From Natrinema sp. CBA1119 (GTDB taxonomy: Archaea; Halobacteriota; Halobacteria; Halobacteriales; Natrialbaceae), in the NCBI RefSeq assembly GCF_002572525.1, contig NZ_PDBS01000001.1, forward strand, positions 124,001 through 188,000: DNA of 64,000 nucleotides, read 5' to 3'. Made by a program: the position numbers and the translations under genes. Positions 59,577 to 64,000 of this stretch are shown here, one piece after another (the first letter of the stretch is position 1; every line of letters starts with the position of its first letter). The notes under the pieces were generated by a model. It saw nothing but the letters and a program-made list of their open reading frames with translations. It was not told where the DNA came from and searched no databases.

Positions 59577-59786
59577 GTTTACTGAGCAGGGTATTCGGTA
59601 GTGAGTTCAATGAAAGAAGTGTCCTGCTATCGTGGCAACAGGGAATCGCCACGCCCTCCCCAACCGATTCGCTCGTTCACTTCGTTCTCTCGCTCATCCC
59701 TCGCGCAGTGTCATCGACCGACCTCACTTTCGTTCGGCCTGTCGACAGCGCGCGCCACCGCACGCCGGATGGTCGGTCTGGAGTGA
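59577..59786. repeat. Dispersed non-coding element, copy B (short form)
   Basis: It starts GTTTACTGAGCAGG, has GTGTCCTGCTATCGTGGCAA and AGGGAATCGCCACGCCCTCC, and ends CGCGCCACCGCACGCCGG plus GGTCTGGAGT. It is colinear with copy A at 17573-17894 on both flanks, but the middle is shorter. It fills most of the gene-free region 59482-59897; the rest of that region shows nothing I can support. Confidence 0.65.
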
Positions 59787-59897
59787 GACATGCCGTTCAA
59801 CAGAGCCAGGGGTGTAGCCAATCGTCAAAGGGGAAGTCGTCGGAGAGGAGAACAGGAGCGACTACGGAAGGGGTCGGAGACGGAAGGGCCGACTCTG

Positions 59898-60650
59898 CTA
59901 GAGGTACGACGCGTCCCACCGGGTCGCCTTGCGCCGGTTGCCACAGTTGTTGCACTCGATCCGACCCATCGCGTCCATCGCGTTGTCGATCGAGTCGCAG
60001 TTCCCGCAAAACCAGGCGTAGCGGTCGTGTCGATCCTCGCTCTTGTAGGTCGTGTAGAACGGCGCCCTCGTTCCGCGAGCGGCCTCCCCGTAGCTCACGT
60101 AGACCGTCTCGCCGTCGGTGGTGACCTCGTCGATCGCCCCCCACTCGTCGTCGCCCTCGAGGTTCGCCTCGACGTAGACGTTTTCCGTGAAGGTTTCGTC
60201 GCCGATCTCGACCTCGCGCTGGCCGGCCTGCTCGAAGCCATGAGATCGGTAGAACTCGTTACCACCTTCGTTGTCCGCGAGAACGAAGCACTGAATTCCG
60301 TCCGCTCCTTCCTCGAGTAACGCTTCGCGAGTGCGGACCAGCAATCGAACGCCCGTCGCGTCACCGCGGTGGTCGGGATGAATGTGCAACCAGAGCAAGT
60401 GGCCGGTGTTCGCCTGCTGACCGACCAGTTCGCTCTGTGAGAAGCCAGCGATCTCGCCGTCACGCTCGATGATCAGAAAGAGCGAGCGGTCGTCGTCGAG
60501 CTCGTCGTCGAGCGAGTCGCCGTACCACTGGTCGATCGCCTCGTCGATGGTCTCTTCCTCGAGAAATGCCGTGTACGTGGAGTTGAGCGAGTCGTGTGCG
60601 ATCGAGCGAATCGCTGCAGCGTCCGAGTCAGTTGCTTCACGAATTTCCAT
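59898..60650 (-). CDS. GNAT acetyltransferase with C-terminal zinc ribbon
   Basis: 250 residues from ATG 60650. Residues 1-165 are a GNAT domain: MEIREATDSDAAAIRSIAHD, then LLWLHIHPDHRGDATGVRLL containing the acetyl-CoA loop, and NEFYRSHGFEQAGQREVEIG. Residues 175-250 form a second module ending in CGNCDSIDNAMDAMGRIECN and CGNRRKATRW, a four-cysteine zinc ribbon. The substrate is unknown. The ribbon may bind nucleic acid or a protein target. Confidence 0.88.
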   Translation of the reverse strand: MEIREATDSDAAAIRSIAHDSLNSTYTAFLEEETIDEAIDQWYGDSLDDELDDDRSLFLIIERDGEIAGFSQSELVGQQANTGHLLWLHIHPDHRGDATGVRLLVRTREALLEEGADGIQCFVLADNEGGNEFYRSHGFEQAGQREVEIGDETFTENVYVEANLEGDDEWGAIDEVTTDGETVYVSYGEAARGTRAPFYTTYKSEDRHDRYAWFCGNCDSIDNAMDAMGRIECNNCGNRRKATRWDASYL

Positions 60651-60836
60651 GGCTGTCTGTAGCACAGCCAGATACAAAACGTATGCCCACAGTCCCAGGG
60701 TCTGCCTGACCGAGTCGGCGGGAAACTGTTTTTTCTCCGGAAAACGAAATATGGAACCGCTCGAGAGGGTATACCACAAACTGGTCGGCAATATTGAAGG
60801 GAGAACATTCACGGTGGTGCCGCCGGAGCACGTCAT

Positions 60837-61922
60837 ATGAGCGACGACGCAACAACGAGCGAGCCACCCGACCAAGCGGACGAATCCGAGACGATGGCCG
60901 AGGCCTTTACCTACAACGGCGGCCGGGTCGATCCCGGTGAATCGGCGAACATTCGCTATGGCATCAGCGAGACGTATCTCGGCGATCCCGTCAGGATCCC
61001 CGTCACGGTGATCAACGGCGAACATCCCGGGCCGACGGTCTTTCTCTCGGCGGCGGCCCACGGGGACGAACTCAACGGGATCGAGGTCGTTCGCGAGGTC
61101 GCCCACGACTGGGACCACTCCGTGCTCCACGGGACGCTGGTCTGCCTGCCGGTGATGAACGTTCCCGGCTTCCTCGCACAGGAGCGGTATCTGCCGATCT
61201 ACGACCGGGACCTGAACCGATCGTTTCCCGGGCGCGAGGGGTCGACGAGTGCCAGACGGATGGCCCACCAGATCTACACGAACTTTATCGAACCGTGTGA
61301 CCTCGGCGTCGACTTCCATACGTCTACGCGGGGGCGGACGAACATGCTTCACGTCCGGGCGAACATGGAGCGCTCCGACGTCGGCAGACTCGCTATGGCG
61401 TTCAGTTCGAACGTCATCATCGCCGGCGAGGGACCGTCGGGGACGCTGCGCCGCGAAGCGACCGAAGCCGATATCCCGACGATCACCGTCGAAATGGGCG
61501 AGGCCCACCGATTCCAGCGGCGGCTGATCGACCGCGCGCTCACCGGCGTCGCGAGCGTCCTCGCCGAGTTCGGCCTGCATCGGGAGTCCTCCGTTCACTG
61601 GCCCGGCTGGCGAACGATCATCGACGACGATAACGAGAAAACCTGGCTCCGCGCGGACGCCGGCGGTATCGTCGACATGAAACGCGGTCGGGGCGCGCTC
61701 GTCGAGGAAGGCGAAGTGATCTGTACGATCACGAACCCGTTCAAAGAGGAAGAAGACATCGTCACGGTCGAGGCCCCCTTCACCGGCCTCATCGTCGGCG
61801 TCCTCGAGAACCCGGTCGTCTACCCGGGGAACCCGCTCTGTCACCTGGTCGGCCTCTCGCCGGACACGCTCACGGCCCTCGAGCGCGAGCGGACGACGGA
61901 GAGTTCGCGCTCGGATCTCTGA
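60837..61922 (+). CDS. Succinylglutamate desuccinylase/aspartoacylase-family zinc hydrolase
   Basis: 361 residues. The M14-like zinc site is seen in [20 protein letters not shown] (HxxE) and [17 protein letters not shown] (His). The catalytic Glu lies in [13 protein letters not shown]. The C-terminal 90 residues form the beta-rich domain with [16 protein letters not shown]. It deacylates an N-acyl amino acid or similar amide; the haloarchaeal substrate is not known. It is cytoplasmic. Confidence 0.9.
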   Translation: MSDDATTSEPPDQADESETMAEAFTYNGGRVDPGESANIRYGISETYLGDPVRIPVTVINGEHPGPTVFLSAAAHGDELNGIEVVREVAHDWDHSVLHGTLVCLPVMNVPGFLAQERYLPIYDRDLNRSFPGREGSTSARRMAHQIYTNFIEPCDLGVDFHTSTRGRTNMLHVRANMERSDVGRLAMAFSSNVIIAGEGPSGTLRREATEADIPTITVEMGEAHRFQRRLIDRALTGVASVLAEFGLHRESSVHWPGWRTIIDDDNEKTWLRADAGGIVDMKRGRGALVEEGEVICTITNPFKEEEDIVTVEAPFTGLIVGVLENPVVYPGNPLCHLVGLSPDTLTALERERTTESSRSDL

Positions 61923-62181
61923 GACGGCTCCCTGGACCGGGTTGTCGACGAAACTCCGACCATCCCGCGGGTGCACCGAAACCGACGGACAGCAGTCCGT
62001 ATGGAGGGGACTTCCCGACTGTCGCCGGAAAGTCGGACATCCGAGGGGATGCGACCGAAGTGATTTTGCCTTTGTGAAAAAATCTCCTTTGATTCTTGTG
62101 GTGTTATCGTGCACTAATGGCCGGGTGGAAGAGATAAAAGTAACTTCTATACCCCCGCGGTCTAACGCACCACATGAGCGT

Positions 62182-62613
62182 ATGAGTCAGTCTTACAATC
62201 GCGGTCTCATCGAGGACTTCGGTCGCTGGAAGGAGTTCTCGGCCGGCATGTGGGCGTGGATCTTCCACAAGTTCACCGGATGGGTGCTAATCGGCTACCT
62301 GTTCACTCACATCGCCGTGCTGAGTACCTCTATCGGTGGCGCACAGGGCGAAACGACGATGGTCGACGGAGAAGCGGTTAACGTGTATACCGCGACGCTA
62401 CAGGGGCTCGAGGGCCTGTTTCTCGTCCGTCTGCTCGAGATCGGCCTGCTCGCGGTGGCCGTCTTCCACATCCTGAACGGCCTCCGCCTGCTGATGGTCG
62501 ATCTCGGCGTCGGGCTCGAGGCACAGGACAAGAGTTTCTACGCCTCGCTGGTGCTGACGGGTGCGATCACCGTCGCCAGCGTCCCCACGTTCCTCGCGGG
62601 GGTGTCGATCTAA
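62182..62613 (+). CDS. sdhC: Succinate dehydrogenase cytochrome b subunit SdhC
   Basis: 143 residues with three helices. The start [20 protein letters not shown] precedes [20 protein letters not shown], with His residues suited to heme b and quinone binding, then [17 protein letters not shown]. It anchors the dehydrogenase. It is the first gene of sdhCDBA; its stop overlaps the sdhD ATG by one base. A GATAAAAGTAAC box near 62129 is the likely promoter. Confidence 0.93.
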   Translation: MSQSYNRGLIEDFGRWKEFSAGMWAWIFHKFTGWVLIGYLFTHIAVLSTSIGGAQGETTMVDGEAVNVYTATLQGLEGLFLVRLLEIGLLAVAVFHILNGLRLLMVDLGVGLEAQDKSFYASLVLTGAITVASVPTFLAGVSI

Positions 62614-62978
62614 TGGCGGAGCGCTACTCTTCCTTTACGCCCGGCGGCACCGGCTGGTTCCTCCAGCGCGTCACCGCCGCGTTCCTCGTCGTCGTTCTCG
62701 CCTTCCACTTCTTCCTCCTGCACTTCGTCAACCACGCGTACGAGGTAACCTTCTTGGGTACCGAAGCCCGAATGCAAAACATCGGTTACTTCCTCACGAT
62801 GGTGCTGTTCCTGATCACCGCCGCGTTCCACGGCGTCAACGGCGTCTACAACGCGCTAGTCAATCAGGGCCTCGAGGGGACCCAGAAGAAGGTCGTGCTG
62901 GCGGTGCTGGTCATCGCCGGCGTCGCGCTCGTCGCGCAGGGAATCTACGTCGCACTCGCAATGAGAGGGATGATCTAA
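62613..62978 (+). CDS. sdhD: Succinate dehydrogenase membrane subunit SdhD
   Basis: 121 residues with three helices (TAAFLVVVLAFHFFLLHFVN; IGYFLTMVLFLITAAFHGVN; VLAVLVIAGVALVAQGIYVA). Conserved His residues in the first two helices fit heme or quinone sites. It is co-translated with sdhC by a one-base overlap and is followed by sdhB one base after its stop. Confidence 0.92.
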   Translation: MAERYSSFTPGGTGWFLQRVTAAFLVVVLAFHFFLLHFVNHAYEVTFLGTEARMQNIGYFLTMVLFLITAAFHGVNGVYNALVNQGLEGTQKKVVLAVLVIAGVALVAQGIYVALAMRGMI

Positions 62979-62979
62979 T

Positions 62980-63858
62980 ATGAGCACGCAACAGGCCGAA
63001 CCCGAGAGCCAGGAAGCACCGGAAGACCCGGAGATGAAAGGCACGCAGTCGCCCCAGGAGCGGCGACTCGACGACAAAGACGACGGGATGGTCGACGAAC
63101 ACGCCGAAAAGGAGGCCGAACTTCAGGGGGAGACGGTCCTCATCAAGGTGTTCCGCTACGACCCCGAAGTCGAGGGGAAACAGGAACCCCGATTCGACGA
63201 CTTCCACGTCCCCTTCGAGAAGGGGATGACCGTCCTCGACGCGGTCATGTACGCCCGCGACGAGTACGATTCGTCGCTGACGTTCCGACACTCCTGTCGG
63301 CAGGCCGTCTGTGGCTCCGATGCCTTCTTCGTCAACGGGAGGCAGCGACTGGGCTGTAAGACCCAGATCTCCGACCTCGAGCAGCCGGTTCGCATCGAGC
63401 CCCTGCCCCACCAGGAGGTCGTCAAGGACCTGGTCGTCGACATGGACCACTTCTACGACCAGATGCACACGGTCGAGCCGTACTTTCAGGACGAGGACAC
63501 ACCCGCGACCGACGACCTCGAAGAGCAGCGCCAGAGCCCCGAAAACCGCGAGAAGATCAAGATGTCCTCGCGGTGTATCTGGTGTGGTGCGTGCATGTCC
63601 TCCTGTAACATCGCGGCCGGCGACAACGAGTATCTGGGCCCCGCGGCGATCAACAAGGCCTACAAGTTCGCGATGGACGACCGCGAGGGCGAGGAGATCA
63701 AAGAGCACCGACTCCGCATTCTCGAGCAGGAACACGGCGTCTGGCGGTGCCAGACCCAGTTCTCCTGTACCGAGGTGTGTCCGAAAGACATCCCGCTCAC
63801 CGAGCACATTCAGGAGCTCAAGCGGGAGGCAGTCAAGAAGAACCTGAAATTCTGGTAA
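62980..63858 (+). CDS. sdhB: Succinate dehydrogenase iron-sulfur subunit SdhB
   Basis: 292 residues, with an acidic N-terminal extension of about 45. The 2Fe-2S motif is CRQAVCGSDAFFVNGRQRLG followed by Cys. The 4Fe-4S and 3Fe-4S clusters use CIWCGACMSSCNI and CTEVCPKDIP, plus the upstream Cys pattern. It passes electrons from the flavin subunit to the membrane quinone. Confidence 0.95.
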   Translation: MSTQQAEPESQEAPEDPEMKGTQSPQERRLDDKDDGMVDEHAEKEAELQGETVLIKVFRYDPEVEGKQEPRFDDFHVPFEKGMTVLDAVMYARDEYDSSLTFRHSCRQAVCGSDAFFVNGRQRLGCKTQISDLEQPVRIEPLPHQEVVKDLVVDMDHFYDQMHTVEPYFQDEDTPATDDLEEQRQSPENREKIKMSSRCIWCGACMSSCNIAAGDNEYLGPAAINKAYKFAMDDREGEEIKEHRLRILEQEHGVWRCQTQFSCTEVCPKDIPLTEHIQELKREAVKKNLKFW

Positions 63859-63861
63859 TCC

Positions 63862-64000
63862 ATGTACGAACACGACGTTATCGTGGTCGGCGCAGGCGGC
63901 GCTGGCCTCCGAGCCGCGATCGCAGCACACGAAGCGGGAGCCGACGTGGCAATGGTCTCGAAGCTCCACCCCGTCCGCAGCCACACCGGCGCGGCGGAGG
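63862..64000 (+). CDS. sdhA: Succinate dehydrogenase flavoprotein subunit SdhA (partial)
   Basis: The first 46 codons are present: [20 protein letters not shown] then [14 protein letters not shown]. This shows the FAD-binding dinucleotide fold and the His/Ser-His-Thr segment that carries the covalent flavin in succinate dehydrogenases. The gene runs off the window edge. Its ATG is three bases after the sdhB stop. Confidence 0.95.
   Translation, partial: MYEHDVIVVGAGGAGLRAAIAAHEAGADVAMVSKLHPVRSHTGAAE

Noticed and set aside
60837-62114. Long upstream extension of the acetyltransferase frame
   Set aside because: The extension runs antisense through the aspartoacylase-like gene; the GNAT domain starts cleanly at the ATG at 60650.

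Overview
The window is a gene-dense, GC-rich stretch of a haloarchaeal chromosome. Four things point there. The proteins are strongly acidic. Archaeal-type ribosomal proteins uL11, uL1, P0 and P1 are present. TAT lipoprotein signals are common, and many genes have a TATA-like box about 25-30 bases before a start codon with almost no leader. Frequent CTCGAG-type codon pairs and the gene content suggest order Natrialbales (Natrinema/Haloterrigena-like), but the genus is inference. There are no rRNA genes, CRISPR arrays or intact transposases. One tRNA (Lys, CUU) is present.

Left part (1-20 kb). This holds an uncharacterised protein, a glutamine-rich phasin-like protein, PRC-barrel proteins, an enoyl-CoA hydratase and a Bat-type HTH regulator. 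A decayed molybdate-type ABC permease sits beside a MITE-like element. Then come a TAT-exported beta-helix protein, tRNA-Lys with a duplicated 3' end, a TrkA-N/DHH phosphoesterase, and a coupled pair of ADP-forming acetyl-CoA synthetase and a Pta-N-like protein. An overlapping zinc ABC operon (binding protein, ATPase, permease) and a YihY/BrkB membrane protein with a coiled-coil tail follow.

Middle part (20-48 kb). This holds a PfkB kinase, a lipoprotein, a GapN-like aldehyde dehydrogenase, a DpsA ferritin with an iron-boxed 55-residue gene, a macro-domain protein, purM, an overlapping TraB-family/site-2-protease pair, a thioesterase and a HAD hydrolase ending inside a MITE. Next are a tandem pair of unknown acidic paralogues and several tiny zinc-ribbon proteins. 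An 862-residue protein combines an actin/Hsp70-like head, a long coiled coil and a C-terminal membrane anchor. PEP carboxykinase, a frameshifted cutA and the ribosomal stalk cluster (uL11; uL1-P0-P1 with a structured leader) follow, then a TctA-family permease, BtpA, an Old Yellow Enzyme homologue, six perfect 32-bp repeats and an HpcH aldolase.

Right part (48-64 kb). An iron island runs from about 49.6 to 56.5 kb. It has a second dpsA, a second iron-boxed 55-residue gene, a DtxR-type regulator, an FAD oxidoreductase, two siderophore-type binding lipoproteins, a FecCD permease, an exporter-ATPase remnant and a truncated third binding-protein N-terminus. Six copies of TTAGGC-N3-CCTAA mark the promoters and link this island to the small gene beside the first dpsA 26 kb away. 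A HEAT-repeat protein, an Lrp regulator with an aminotransferase, an acetyltransferase with a zinc ribbon, an aspartoacylase-like enzyme and sdhCDBA (sdhA cut by the window edge) finish the window.

Two dispersed non-coding families stand out: an 86-bp MITE-like inverted repeat (four copies) and a 210-320-bp element (two copies). The best candidates for undescribed biology are the actin-like coiled-coil membrane protein and the duplicated dpsA plus 55-residue-protein iron module.
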